From NCBI GenBank assembly GCA_014338405.1, contig JTDE01000957.1, positions 15,642 through 79,641 of the forward strand: a DNA stretch of 64,000 bases, read 5' to 3'. The notes beneath the pieces are model-generated. The model was given only the letters and a program-made list of their open reading frames with translations. It ran no database searches and was not told the DNA's origin. This DNA comes from Paragonimus skrjabini miyazakii. Its lineage: Eukaryota; Platyhelminthes; Trematoda; Plagiorchiida; Troglotrematidae. Shown in pieces: positions 10,243-21,776 of the stretch. A program made the position numbers and the translations under genes. Positions within the stretch are counted from its first letter, which is position 1, and the number at the start of each line of letters is the position of its first letter.

Positions 10243-10403
10243 TCGATTATTTCCCGTGTGTTGCTGCTGAGCTTAGATGGAATAAAAACATTCTACGAGT
10301 CGATTCTACTAATTGTTTCCGTAAACTTGATAAAAGCAGACAAATTATTAGACGTATCGTTCCGTTTTCCGCAAAATCAAAGAAAATTACTATATCTGGC
10401 GTT
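10243..10403 (+). CDS. Candidate internal exon, unidentified protein
   Basis: A T-rich tract ending TATATTTTAG at 10242 gives a good acceptor, and GTT|GTAAGC at 10403/10404 is a strong donor. The 161-bp interval is open in the frame reading DYFPCVAAELRWNKN and then a basic stretch ending KSKKITISGV. I do not recognise a domain. Open sequence continues at 10463-10702 and 10669-11043 in two other frames, some of it hydrophobic (LRFLLIAVIY near 10514-10543). This could be further exons or chance. Function unknown; the splice signals are the main support. Confidence 0.3.
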
Positions 10404-13400
10404 GTAAGCTCTCCATCGTTGCTCTTAAATTTGCATAATACTAGACATTCATAAAACCTCGCTTGCTGTTAGCAATATCAAGTGAAAGCTCATTACTGGC
10501 GATGACAACGTTACGTTTCTTATTGATCGCTGTGATTTATCCAGACTATATTCTGTTGTTCTTAATGGACCAACTGCATTCTCCACTCTCTTACGCCCTA
10601 GCTGATTCATACGTTACGGTAGTTCGCGACATGTCCTGTACAGTCGACTGTGCTTTTCAGCTCATCAAATGTGCGCTTGTAACTCTCAGATTGTCCTTTT
10701 GAACACACTTCGTTTATATTCCTCATTGTTGACTCCTCGGGGTTCTGGAGTGGATTCGAAAGAATTATTAGTTAACATTTCCAGACACTGTACAACAAGT
10801 GGGGTCTTATTTGTGAGCGGCAGAATCGTTTATTACGGACTTCGTGAACCTATTTTTCACGTAATAACTAAGCTAATTACTTTAGGTATCGATAAATCTC
10901 TTGACGACTTTGTGAAGGAAGCTACGCTGGTTATGCCTTTAAAAATTCAACTTACTACTCTTAGGTCATACCATTTTTATTGCAAACTGACACTCAATCC
11001 GTTCTTTTTACAGTCATGTAGAAATGTTTTCTGTGACATTTAGATAACAGATTTGTCAAACCTTCACTCCAAGGAGGCATATCTGTAGAGCTTTTAAAAG
11101 GAGGCTACACGCAATTAACAGCCATTAATGCCTTTTACATTGTTTGACCATTACTACTTATCTTGAGGACTGAGCAACCCAGTAGTAACACTCAATGATA
11201 TTATTAATAGGTGTTTGAATTGACCAGGGTGACACTTTGGGACACGGATTGAAATTCTTTTATTGCTTCTCCGAAAATAATGTTGTTCTTAATCCTAAAC
11301 TGTATACAGTTTTCGCGAACGAGTTCAACCATTTAGATTAAATGGCGGTTAGCAATGAATTAAAACCGGCTGTTATTATTGATGTAGACTCTTTCTCCCA
11401 AAAGCCTTACAAAACTGGCAGCAATTTTAGAGGTATCACAGCAGTATGTTCGTTTAGTGAGAAGTGATGACTACACAGCTCAGTGAAATGGTATAAACAA
11501 ATACACCGCAAGAGACAAACATTCCGTTTATTCTCAAGTCGATTACAGAAAACATGAGATTATATTATTTTCCCGCGAAGCAATGAAACAGAGAACGAAC
11601 GTATGTCACATGGGTACACAGCATGGTACAGAAAACAGTTGTCGTCTCATGAAAACAAGGTTACTTGCATCAGCACCTTCTGTCAGCGAAAAGATGATAT
11701 GTGGATGCTGACCAACATAGCTTCAAAGAACTTCCAAGTCTCCGTGTTCGGATAACATAACAAGATGGTGATCGCAGTGACAGAATTAAACAATCTGTCT
11801 CGATTACGAGTTTTTCGAGAGAAGGTGCCATATTTCTGCTCGTTGGCTGAGATACCGATCTATGTTGCGTGGTGGTTCACACTATCCACTTTGATCTGTG
11901 CTGCGACTTTCACTGTCACAAAGTTTGATACTCTCTGGTAACGTCAGTCAAATGTTTGAATAATCAACATGCAATCAATCTCGTTTCCATGGAATAGCGA
12001 CCGTTTTTCCTACCTTGTTAAGTATCTGCGTGATAGTCGTTCTGTGAATGTTCTGCAGCCACGCAGTAAGATTGTGTACACTAATGTCTCAAGCAACCAA
12101 CCGAAGAGATTGAAATAAAGGCTTGCGTTTCGTAATACATGTGGACTTAAGTTGATTAAGAGATACTCGTTGCCTACTTCAAGCTAGTTCATCTAAGTCA
12201 TTTCAGTGGCATGGACGGAAATTGTTTCGTTTTTTTGGTCAGACACCAACCGTTGTCCGCTTTGTTCACAATTACAGATAATCTTGCTCTTTCACTGATA
12301 AGTACTGTAACACCTCCCAAACAAGGAGAAAACAGGTTGTTTATATTCCAAGGACATTAAGTACAATCAATAACATGTAAGTTCAGAAGTATTGATAGAC
12401 CATACCCATGTTCTATACTGTTAACCGATCGTAAAACTAGATTTTGAAGGGTATATCTACCGTTACTACCAGTTATGAAGTTCTCGTCATTTACATTCCA
12501 GATGGGTCATTGGTTAGGCTGTCAGCTGTTAACAGCAAAAACGTTGAGTGTAGCTTAAGATTCGTAGTAACGACAGACCTTTGAAACAACTTGAATACAC
12601 GTACAGACGCCCACGTGAAAGTTCCACTGACTGTTAGTGTTCCAACCTAATTCGTTTCAGTTATATATGTTTGAGAAGAGCTTGAAATCTGTGAGCTGAA
12701 AGAAAGGTGCCATTTAAAATGCTTGAAGTAAAAAAAACCTCAAGTTACTCCTTCCGGATTACTGTTCCAAGCCATAAGGACTGTTAGATCATTCACGCGA
12801 TGAAAGTACATCATAGTGCAGAAGAAAATGGTAATCTTAGTTTGCGTTTACGTATCAATGACTGACAGTGTATTTCGTATTTGACTCGAAACTATAAATT
12901 CCACCGATTGTCAAAATGAATGAAGTGGTCTATCTTTTCTTATGTTACCTTTATCATTTTCCAATGAATACAGACGACGAGTGCAACATGACTATAACAG
13001 TAAAGTTCAAAAACGTGTGAAGTAAAACATTTTCCAATGAAACAATATCTTTATTATGAATGAGTAATCAGGGCCAGTTCAGATACAGTTTGTACATAAC
13101 TTACAATTAAGCGCAGCTGTTATGTTGAAACGAATATTCCAACCAGACACGCTTTAGAAATGTTACCCATCAGTTTTGCTCTTGAATGACCACCCTGGCT
13201 AGTGCATATACCTGCGCTAACTGGAAGTTGATCCCCGTTTTATTTTCGCATATTTGGCCACTGTATCACCATCCACCACTGGAACGTTAAGTAAATATAA
13301 CATACAGACATTTAGTCACGTTTGTTTGTGTTTGGACATTATGCACAGAAGGATGTGATTATGTTTACACGTAACAATTTGGCTTGGCCCAGCGTTGGTC

Positions 13401-14130
13401 TGCAAAGCAATGGTCAACATAGTCAGCTCACAAGTATGACTAGCAAAGTTTAGATTTCGGTAGAGACAAAAAACTTTATACTTCAATCCCTATGTACATA
13501 AGACCAGTCATGTGATCCGGTTCCTAAACCAGAATTCCATCACACAATGTGCAGTTTTCACTTAGGCGTTGCGTTCATTTTCAACCGATTTTGACTATTC
13601 ATTTAGCGTTTTTTTGTTCAACTTTGTCCACCAGTGCTTTCCCATCAGGTCAACTCCCCTCAACAACTTCTCGCTCGATTTCTCCCGTTAACCTGTAACC
13701 ACTAATTGTGGTACTTTGATATTTTGAAAGTCGGTAAATGAGACATTTCGGAGAGAACCCAATTTCCGAAAAAAGTCACATTCTTGTCAATGGTTTCAAC
13801 CTAACTGAAACCGAAGTCTTTGCTCAATATCAGTTATTGATTATCAATTGAAAATTTTTTCAAATATCTCAAAAATATTGTAAATATACATCCATTCTAT
13901 TATTTCCTTTGTTCAGAGTTGATTCATAATAAAGATTTAATTCAGTTTAGAAGACTGAAGCTTTGAAGAAAAAAGCAAAGAAGCGATAACAGGAGGAATA
14001 TGACTGTGTTTTCGACAATCAGAACGGAATGCAGTAAAAGCGCACTTCTGGCGGTTATTGTTTTGTTTAAACAAAATGTAGATAAACAGATGGCAAAATA
14101 TGTCGCTCATAACGAGATCTATGGGCAGGA
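10404..14130. other. No gene firmly recognised
   Basis: The 10463-11043 part is open in two overlapping frames and has acceptor-like sites near 10478 and 10662, but no domain is apparent. From 11.1 to 14.1 kb I see only AT-rich non-coding sequence. Confidence 0.35.
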
Positions 14131-14276
14131 TCAGTGCAAGAAAACGAAGTTTTTCCCTTCCAGCAGCATCTTCCTGGTGGCCTCCTGAGTTGTAATTGAT
14201 TTATCGACCGCTATGGCGAGTAAAGCACAGGAAAACAGTAATAGAAAGCCACAACCGGCGCACAAAGGAGCCCAGC
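14131..14276 (-). CDS. Candidate 3'-terminal exon encoding a membrane span
   Basis: On the minus strand CACATCTTTTCAG|GC is a strong acceptor. The exon reads in phase 1 (two bases complete the first codon) to a TGA at 14131-14133. It encodes a hydrophobic run, CGFLLLFSCALLAIAV, flanked by WAPLCAG and by a polar tail (DKSITTQEATRK..), fitting a single transmembrane helix with a short tail of about 24 residues. A variant poly(A) signal ATTAAA lies about 200 bp downstream on the minus strand (near 13934-13939). The phase matches the fibronectin-like exon at 23512-23793, so both could belong to one gene with intervening exons; this is inference. It could equally be an isolated open frame. Confidence 0.35.
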
Positions 14277-15034
14277 CTGAAAAGATGTGAGGGATGCAAA
14301 TATATATAATTTTCTTGTTAGAAAAATATCGAAACGACTGGCTGTGTGTCATTTTTTTACCAAAGGAGAAACTGAAGGAAATTTAGAGGACAAACAGGAC
14401 TGTTTTATTTAAGTATTTTTGACTGAGTTACATTATCTATGTGGGGCCATTTTGGGAAATACTTTGAACCAGATTTTCGGGAAAAGGAAAAAAGCAGTAC
14501 ATGTTCAAATAGCCGATAAAGTGGTTCAGTTAAGTTATTCCATTCATGAACATGGTATTCATTCGTTCGTCGTGGTCAGACAGTCATTTGTACCGAAACT
14601 GACTTGACAATCTGTTTCATCAAAATCAAACAGTTCTGTTCTATAATCTCTTGTATGCATGCTGGAAACTAAAATTGTGACCAATCCACATGTGCATATA
14701 GGCCTATACAAACGTTTCGTCATAGACTTCGTAAACTCTCTTTGAAAGAAAATATATTCAAAATACTCGATTCTGTCCATCAGATTTTACTACACATTAT
14801 GGACAGTCATTTTAAATCGGTGAATACCTAGTCAACTATTACAACCTCATCACACGACCAGCTACACTTATATCCATATTATAGGTGATGATGTAGCACT
14901 GAACTTTAAGTATACATAATTTTAATTTTGGGTAAGTAACAGAGGGTTTAGGTGGCATTAAGTGAGCATTATTCACAATTCATCTGAGCTGTCACCTACA
15001 GATGGAGCCCGATCTATTTTGACACGAACTAGTA
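14277..15034. other. No gene recognised
   Basis: AT-rich. If the exon at 14131-14276 is real, this is the preceding intron. Nothing else was seen. Confidence 0.4.
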
Positions 15035-15160
15035 TACTTCATGTTCGCCCTTGTTAAAACTCATCAGTAGTAAATAGTTTCACACGATCAAGAGTTAACT
15101 TCCTGTCCACGATGTCATAAGATGACCATGCTGACCACTGAGCTATCTACTGCAGATAAG
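15035..15160 (-). mobile_element. tRNA-derived SINE relic with hammerhead-ribozyme-like motif (copy A)
   Basis: On the minus strand, TAGCTCAGTGGTC (15133-15145) is a canonical pol III A box and AGTTAACTCTTG (15089-15100) is a B-box variant. About 25 bp further on comes CTACTGATGAG with its core CTGATGAG (15060-15067), then TTTTAACAAGGGC and GAAC. This order (A box, B box, CUGAUGAG, small stem-loop, GAA) is that of hammerhead-containing SINE-like repeats of schistosomes (Sm-alpha type). Stem II would be held only by G-C and wobble pairs, and the last core base is C instead of A, so the ribozyme is probably inactive. Confidence 0.5.
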
Positions 15161-15294
15161 ACACGACCGAATCCAAATATCTGACTGCTCAACGACAACT
15201 GTTTGTGAACAGTGCTTGAAGTAATCGGACAACTTGACTAATATCCACGGGCCAATGTAGATGCATCTAAGAACGGTTGTTCGGTAGTGGTTAA

Positions 15295-15415
15295 TAGGCG
15301 GCAAGTGGCTTGGTGATCAGTAAGGTTGCCATATGAGAGCGTGCACTGGAGTTCAACTCTCGACTGTGACAAGGATACACAAGAAGGATGAGTCAAACAA
15401 TACTGGAACTCTAGT
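15295..15415 (+). mobile_element. tRNA-derived SINE relic with hammerhead-like remnant (copy B)
   Basis: TGGCTTGGTGATC (15305-15317) resembles an A box and GGAGTTCAACTCTCG (about 15347-15361) a B box. About 25 bp later GGATGAGTCAAACAATACTGG then AAC (15386-15409) lines up with CUGAUGAGUCC-loop-GGA-C-GAAA with several changes. It lies in opposite orientation to copy A about 135 bp away. More decayed than copy A. Confidence 0.4.
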
Positions 15416-16912
15416 CTAACGCTATTCCTGAGGGTGAGAACTCGAGGATTTCATTTGAGGTGACAGCTCTGGTCAACTTTTAGAAGTGTTTAGTTTCGCT
15501 CTCAACGGATCACACACGTTCGATTCTGGAGAACAATGTAGTGCTAACATACCAAATTAAGCATTATTTACAAATCTATCTGTAAATGTTACTTACTATG
15601 TGCATGTGATAATAAGTGAATTAGCTGGCCGGGACAATTTTTGAGGTGCGTGTTGAATGCCGAAGGTAAAACAATCAAAAATGCCAAAACAGTTTACTTG
15701 CTTAGATCCGATAACACAGTAGAATTCATTAGAGTTATCCAGATGTAGAGATTTCTAGAGGACAATCACTAAGCGCACATCCCAGACTTGTCATGAACAC
15801 TGTCATCCATGCTTGTCTTCGAAACCTAATTTGTCTGGCATTACTGTTTAGACATTTTGACATAAGCTTGTCTGGCCACTTTCCGCCAGTCCAGTTTGAA
15901 TACTAACAATATTTCCCATGTCTCAGTGTCCAATAACAATCGGCCAACTGCTGATTTTTCAAAGTGACGGAAACATGCAATGAGGCTGTCTAAGTGTTCA
16001 AACGCTTGTGGAAACAAATCAGCATGGTTTGCATTATAAAAGCCAGTGTTTCAGTCCCCGTATCGCATAAAATTCCTTAACATTGACTACTAATGAGAAT
16101 GACCTTTATTATTTTGTGTTCTACTAAATCTACACAGCGAGTGTACTTTCAAAGCTTTGAATCTGGTGCATTATGTATGTGTATTTATGTTATACAATCT
16201 GTTAGTGAACGCACCGAATGTACAATTGCCTTTGGAGTAGGGACCCACATTGCCACCGCATACCTCACGAACAGTCACCGAATCCCAGCCAATCGGCCAA
16301 ACGATTAGGCCAGTAAAAAGTATTAGATCTGGGATGAGGAAATGAGAGAAAAGGAAATATTTGGTGAAATGAACACGAAGATAACTTGAAATCTACATTT
16401 TCTAGGACAAAGAAAATTCCAAGAAACTCATTGGATGTAATCATGGCTTATTATTTGGTAAATCATTACTAATCTAACTTGGTATCTTCCTCAACGTTTT
16501 TTAGTTTAAGAGACGGGCAAGCGTGTGTATTTTTGTGATGTGTGCCTTTCAGTGAATGTGACTGTGAATCAGATGAAAGCATAATTTATATCGAAGGCCG
16601 TATATCAGTGAGAAAATGTAGTCATCACCAACGCACTGTAAACTTTTTAGGGCTAAGGTTTGGTGATGTAAACATGAACGGAATCTGTTTAGATTGAAAG
16701 CCACCTTACAACTTGTCGACGAGCTGTTTGATCCTACTTTTGACAAACGTAAAAATATGGAGTTTGATTTCAAGGTGTAAGTTTCAGAGAAACTCTCGGA
16801 AGGAATTAGACTATTGTCAATGTTGTGGTCGCTAAAAACATTCCGATCTCCGCCGTTACATTTCATTGTTACTCAACCAAGGCGACTGCAATTCAAGTGT
16901 ATCTGACAAGCT
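15416..16912. other. No gene recognised
   Basis: An open minus-strand frame at 16549-16866 is serine-rich and vaguely like a secreted domain, but I found no convincing splice sites. Otherwise AT-rich non-coding. Confidence 0.35.
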
Positions 16913-17131
16913 TACTTTGTATTTCGTATGCACGTATATGTGTCGGTTCAGCTTGAGTTAAATTGAAGACATCAACTATCTGTTGATCAGGTTGAGTTCA
17001 ATTCTAGGTGTCAGTCTGTTCACAGAAACCCTGTTGCTTCGAATTCTAATGAGTTCTTTCTAGATAACCTTGTTGTATTTGAAGCAAACGACATTACTGA
17101 AGTACAGGCTATTCCTGAAGTACACGAAACA
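16913..17131 (+). repeat. 219-bp sequence repeated on the other side of the assembly gap (copy 1)
   Basis: This matches 17232-17450 base for base except about ten substitutions and no indels. It ends exactly at the first N. Confidence 0.9.
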
Positions 17132-17231
17132 NNNNNNNNNNNNNNNNNNNNNNNNNNNNNNNNNNNNNNNNNNNNNNNNNNNNNNNNNNNNNNNNNNNNN
17201 NNNNNNNNNNNNNNNNNNNNNNNNNNNNNNN
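17132..17231. other. Assembly gap, 100 N
   Basis: Exactly 100 N, a conventional size for a gap of unknown length. Both sides carry the same 219 bp, so the true gap may be negative. Confidence 0.95.
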
Positions 17232-17450
17232 TACTTTGTATTTCGTATGCACGTATATGTGTCGGTTCAGCTTGAGTTAAATTGAAGACATCAACTATCT
17301 GTTGATCAGGTTGAGTTCAATTCTAGAGGTAAATCTGTTAACAGAAACCCTGTTGCCTCGAATTCTAACGAGTCCTTTCTAGATAACCCTGTTGTATTTG
17401 AAGCAAACGACATTAATGAAGTACAGGCTATTCCTGAAGTACACGAAACA
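17232..17450 (+). repeat. 219-bp sequence repeated across the gap (copy 2)
   Basis: It starts at the first base after the N run and aligns end to end with 16913-17131. Sequence unique to this side continues from CTTAAGGAACC at 17451. Confidence 0.9.
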
Positions 17451-17561
17451 CTTAAGGAACCGATAATCAGAAGATCTGAACGTTTGGAATCCAGACCACC
17501 GCGGAATTACAGATATTCGCACGCTCATTCAAGGTGTGGCGGATGTGATGAACATGACTGA
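17286..17561 (+). pseudogene. C-terminal tail of a retroelement pol-like protein (or last exon of unknown gene)
   Basis: A 91-codon open frame without an ATG runs from just after a TGA (17283-17285) to TGA at 17559-17561. It ends with RRSERLESRPPRNYRYS then a cysteine-rich end with CGGCDEHD. The RRS.R...RPP..Y pattern is typical of the last residues of gypsy-like and other LTR-retroelement pol proteins. The corresponding part of the other copy (16967-17131) is open in the same frame with several amino-acid changes and is cut off by the gap. An upstream AG (TTGAAG) could be a splice acceptor, so a cellular last exon is an alternative. Confidence 0.3.
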
Positions 17562-19524
17562 TATGCTTTGTTTACTACTGTTATACAACTGTTTTACTAT
17601 GCCAATATCCTGTACAATTGATACCAACGATTCGACAATATACGTTCTATGTTATTGTGCCTAATTGTGTTTTGCGATTCTTATACGTTTGATCGTTATT
17701 CTATATTGTTCAATTCTAATTACAACACTTACCCGAGTAAAATATAGACACGAATATTGAAACAGTTGTCGGAGTAAAATGGAAATTACATAATCCAGAT
17801 CGATCTAAACTGTCATTGACACACTGAAAACGAATCCAGTATGTTAATAGTCCACCTGAATTCACAAACCTTATCAACTGTGCGCCGTATTAATGTAAAT
17901 TTCCTGACGGAACTAAAATCCTTAGTGAGTACTATATAATTCGAATATCAGCGTAGATATGAGAAGTTAGAAGTTCATAAAATAAACGGAATCTATTGAA
18001 CAGTGTCTGAATGTAAATAGGCACTACCATTCTTTGATAATGTTCTTGTTTTGAACCACCTTACATTGAATCAGTGTAATTTGTCCGTGTGATTAGGCGC
18101 ATTTTTCAAAACCAGCAGAAGACGAAACGAACCGGACCAAAACTGGGTGTTTTCTATGACCCAATTGAAGTCCCACATGCCGCAACTTACTTTGCCTCGG
18201 TTAGGTAAACAACGATAATTGACCTTATCATATTTTATCTTGTATGATTCTACATAATACAAAACTGAAATATTACGTCTTGTATATATATAATACACTG
18301 AGGTAATGGAAAAAGCGCTAACAGTATACAGAGCAAAAACGATCAGATTTCGATCTACGTTTGTGATCAAGCATTGTAGAAGACCGATAGAAAATAAAGT
18401 CACAGATTAAGTTGTAAACAAGAACTAGGACGAAATCGGTAGATATTTGCTTATGCCTGAACATGCGTTAGAACATGAGAAATACTGTATATTCCGATTC
18501 AGCAAATGTGGAGCACTTTATAACATGTTTCCATAATCTGTGTATCCCACTCCAGTTCTACACTTTTGTATAAATGGGATATTGATATATTAGGCACCCT
18601 CAAAACGTAGCTGATATTTATCACAAACGACATCGGCCATAATTCCTATTTCTGAATATATAACGCAAGAATTGGATAAATTCAGAATTGACATATTTTC
18701 TTACTGAGGTTCCCTTGAATAAGTAGATAGTTATTCAAAATTTCCTCGGTCTGGTGGCCTCTTTTACCAAGGAGTGGACAAAAACAGATCGCCGAAATCT
18801 TTCTGCATTGCAGCCCGCAAGCAAGAGAAGTGAAAAACTAGATCACACTGTTCACAAATTCGTAATCCACAGAGATCTCCTGACTTCGGGTGTGTATAAC
18901 TAGTTGAAATGAAGTAAGATTTCTTTTAGTTTGTACGTTACAGTGAACAACGATTGCAATATCTTGTTTGCCCTAGGCTACAGTTGCCAGCTAACAGAAT
19001 ATGTATTACTGGTCGCCAGATATTCGGGTAACTGGCACAACACTTCGAGTACCGGCGGATGTGTCGAAATTGTCATATTAAATTAGACAGGAGAGAGTTG
19101 TACACAACCTATGTTGGCTTCAACATCACGATACGTCAACAACAAATGTCTGCAAGTTCATGCTGGTGTTCTGGATAACTATGGAATTCAGCAATGATGT
19201 CCGCTACAGAACCAAAGCCTCATCAGCTTGCCTAGTCTAACGATTTTCACATAACTCTTCTTCGTTATCCCATACTAAACACTGGCCGAATCAAAGAAAA
19301 TCATCTGATCTAGTCGCTTTAGTTATTAATGATTATCAAATATATCGTCTACCCAAACTCCAGCCTGCTTGAACTAATACACAATAAGCACTGCAACGCC
19401 AGTGCGACAGCAGGTGTCGGTCCTAATTGCCAGAAACGGTTTAGGGGCACACCTTTGACATGTTTTCCAGGCTGACCTATTATCTCCGCAGGTTGGTACT
19501 GTGGCTAGCTAGCAGTCCTCTTAC
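17562..19524. other. No gene firmly recognised
   Basis: On the minus strand 18264 down to about 18090 is open and protein-like (with NYRCLPNRGK and a Trp/Cys-rich stretch), preceded by TATTTCAG. It contains a perfect-looking donor (AAA|GTAAGT) after the GK and a stop further on, so exon limits cannot be chosen. Remainder AT-rich. Confidence 0.3.
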
Positions 19525-19656
19525 CGTCTGTCAACCTGAGTAACAAGCCGATAGGTGTGTGTGTGAGTACTTTCTTCATATTGTCCAGTTGGCGAAGGCA
19601 CGTTGCGACACACGCAATTCGCCCGTTTGTGCCCATTACACAAGTATTCAGATACA
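19525..19656 (-). CDS. Candidate internal exon of a minus-strand gene
   Basis: On the minus strand TTTGCCTTTCTCAG|T is a strong acceptor and ACG|GTAAGA a strong donor. The 132-bp exon (44 codons, phase 2-2) encodes SEYLCNGHKRANCVCRNVPS followed by a threonine/histidine-rich stretch and RLVTQVD. Three cysteines in the first half (LCN, NCVC) suggest a secreted or extracellular module. I cannot name a domain. Its strand agrees with the candidate exons at 14131-14276 and 23512-23793, and it may be part of the same gene. Confidence 0.4.
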
Positions 19657-20031
19657 CTGAGAAAGGCAAACAAATTGCGCCCAGTGTTAGTGCGAAAAGA
19701 AAACTCCGGTGAAACGTAAACAATGCGACAGTTAATACTGTACAGTTTTTTATCTTTCAACGAACGAACGATCATTATTATAAAAAATCAGATGAAGATG
19801 AGGATGAGTAATTAGCATGAAGTAAAGAATTCAGTGGAGTTTCATTTTCATCATGCGTTACAATTTATCTGTCGTATATGATGTGATGTACATCCAGAAG
19901 TGGTATTTAATGGGTGGTTCCCAGCAAAGGTCTATTCTGAACGTCGTTGATGAACCAGTGATATAATTAATAAATTTAGTTTTCACGCGGATTTTCAAGA
20001 CAAGTTATTTCAATAGAAACTACAGAAAATT
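19657..20031. other. No gene recognised
   Basis: If the flanking minus-strand exons are real, this is intron sequence. Nothing notable. Confidence 0.4.
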
Positions 20032-20653
20032 GATACTGACACTGACGAGTTAAGTAGCCACTCATCTGGGAAATGTTTTGCCTATATACCTGGAGGCAAT
20101 ATACTGTAAGCCAAACATGGGTGAAAAACGTAATGACGACAAACCAGATGATGAGGCCTTCGATGGGTACAGAAAAGCTACGGAAAGTAGTGAGCCAAGT
20201 GAAAAGGTTTGTATTTTCATGTGGAGTGTTGCGTCGAGTGCCCTACTGAATTCGCCTCCACGTTGACAGCAGAAATGTCTAAGGCAGTGTCTAAAATTCA
20301 GTGTACACCCTATGAGTTTTTTGAAACGAGCCAATTGCAATTCAACATCGACGTTTTCGTACACTCACTGGGTCTATTTTTGTGACCACTTGTGTAGACG
20401 TTTCATAAACTGGCACGGAGTACATCAAGCATGTAAATCCATAGATGATTTGGAGTCGGACATTAGCCATACTGAGATGGCTAGAGCCCTTAGATATTGT
20501 TTACGGGTTGATTTCAACACAGCCGTCAATCGTGGATGTGACTATACGTACGACGACGCATCGACTGTAGACGCATTCCACTAAAATGCTCTTGAGTCAT
20601 TTTGCCCCGATGACAATTCTCATACAGAATTGTGGTGTTTGTTGTGCCAATGA
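20032..20653 (+). pseudogene. Degenerate, unidentified coding region in alternating frames
   Basis: Four successive open blocks look protein-like on the plus strand but alternate between two frames: about 20038-20097 (DELSSHSSGKC), 20087-20206 (acidic, GEKRNDDKPDDEAFDGYRK), 20209-20379 (HVECCVECPTEF and later FFETSQLQF) and about 20312-20653 (HQACKSIDDLESDISHTEM, reading through one TAA at 20582 to SFCPDDNSHTELW). This pattern suits a single long frame damaged by indels, such as a retrocopy or transposon protein. Alternatively parts are exons: an acceptor-like TTGTGTAG lies at about 20392-20399. I do not recognise the family. Confidence 0.25.
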
Positions 20654-21629
20654 TAAACGTTGATTTATATTAGTATTCATATCGAGTTAAGGCAGACTCT
20701 GTTATCGATTAGGCAAATTTAACAATGCATTAACCGTAGTTAGCAAATGAAGCGTCGACTGCCATCAAACCCATTGATACTGTGCAATGATCGTCTAAAT
20801 TTATGATGAAAGTTTTGATTGGTGAATCTTTTCTTTGTCACTAAATTTTCTGACGGTTCACCATTTCCAGTGCTTGGAAAATTACTTGAAAGTCATTGCT
20901 AATAATGAGATTTTTCATGTTATTTAACTTTCATGGATTTTCGGACATACTGTAAACGAACACGATTATGTTTCTGAAAGTAAATACGTTTGATTTCTGT
21001 ATAAGGTCTCCTAAACATTATATATGTTCCTCACAACTTCCAACTTTTATGAATCAACCTTTGTCTATTTTCACTGCATGCACATAATAGACAACAAGGT
21101 GACTTACATACGTTTAAAACACACTAATTGAAAAACGTTTAAAATGAACACTATATTCGTTTCGGTATACTTTACTTAGTGCTACCTGACTAAATGCAGG
21201 TAGAAGTGACAGTGTAATCAAGGTCTTCCTTAGAAAATACGGTAGTTCCAAATTACGAAGGTCAATGTTCGGTAGATTTTATATGACAGAACTGATCAAT
21301 TTTGCCTCCATACTGAAGTATAGTGGGAATTGTTACTGCGGATTGCTATGCTCCAGTGTTGGGTTGCATGTGACAGTCTGTAAAACCAGTGAACACTGCT
21401 ATTTCAAACAGAAATCATACAAGTCACAAATCTGCATGCCCAACTTCATATGTTGTAGATCTGCATGCATTATAACTTTCCATTTCCCGAAAAACACAAC
21501 GTACAACAGACGCGAGTACAATGTGTTTTTAAATCAATCTAAGCTACTTGGCTCAAAAGCTTGTCAAAAATGGACGGAACCAAGATGTCTATCAGACAGA
21601 ACTGGCAACCATTCACACGTCCTTTCTAG
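20654..21629. other. No gene firmly recognised
   Basis: The longest open frame of the window starts here (21265-21816, plus). Its translation is Cys/Ser/His-rich without a motif, and the better-supported reading of its 3' part is another frame (see the exon at 21630-21776). Confidence 0.35.
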
Positions 21630-21776
21630 ATATCTGGAGAGGATTCTACGTCAATTAACAAAAAATCAGGTCAAGCCATCAAAAACTCGTGCAACTTTGT
21701 ACCAAAACTCAAGTCAGCTATCAATGAGTATGAGGATGGTCTCGTCAGTTTGGTTGTCGTGTCATCATCTACTAAG
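21630..21776 (+). CDS. Candidate internal exon, unidentified (possibly half of an SEA-like domain)
   Basis: ACACGTCCTTTCTAG|ATA is a strong acceptor and ACTAAG|GTACCT a fair donor. The 147-bp exon is phase 0-0 and encodes 49 residues: a polar start (SGEDSTSINKKSG), then an amphipathic part FVPKLKSAINEYEDGLVSLV and VVSSSTK. The helix followed by a valine-rich strand is reminiscent of the first half of SEA domains, but this is a weak resemblance. The overlapping open frame at 21265-21816 is in another frame and shows no domain. Confidence 0.35.

Noticed and set aside
18090..18264. Minus-strand exon with a Trp/Cys-rich receptor-like stretch
   Set aside because: A strong donor inside and an in-frame stop before the downstream donor give conflicting models; the limits cannot be set from sequence alone.
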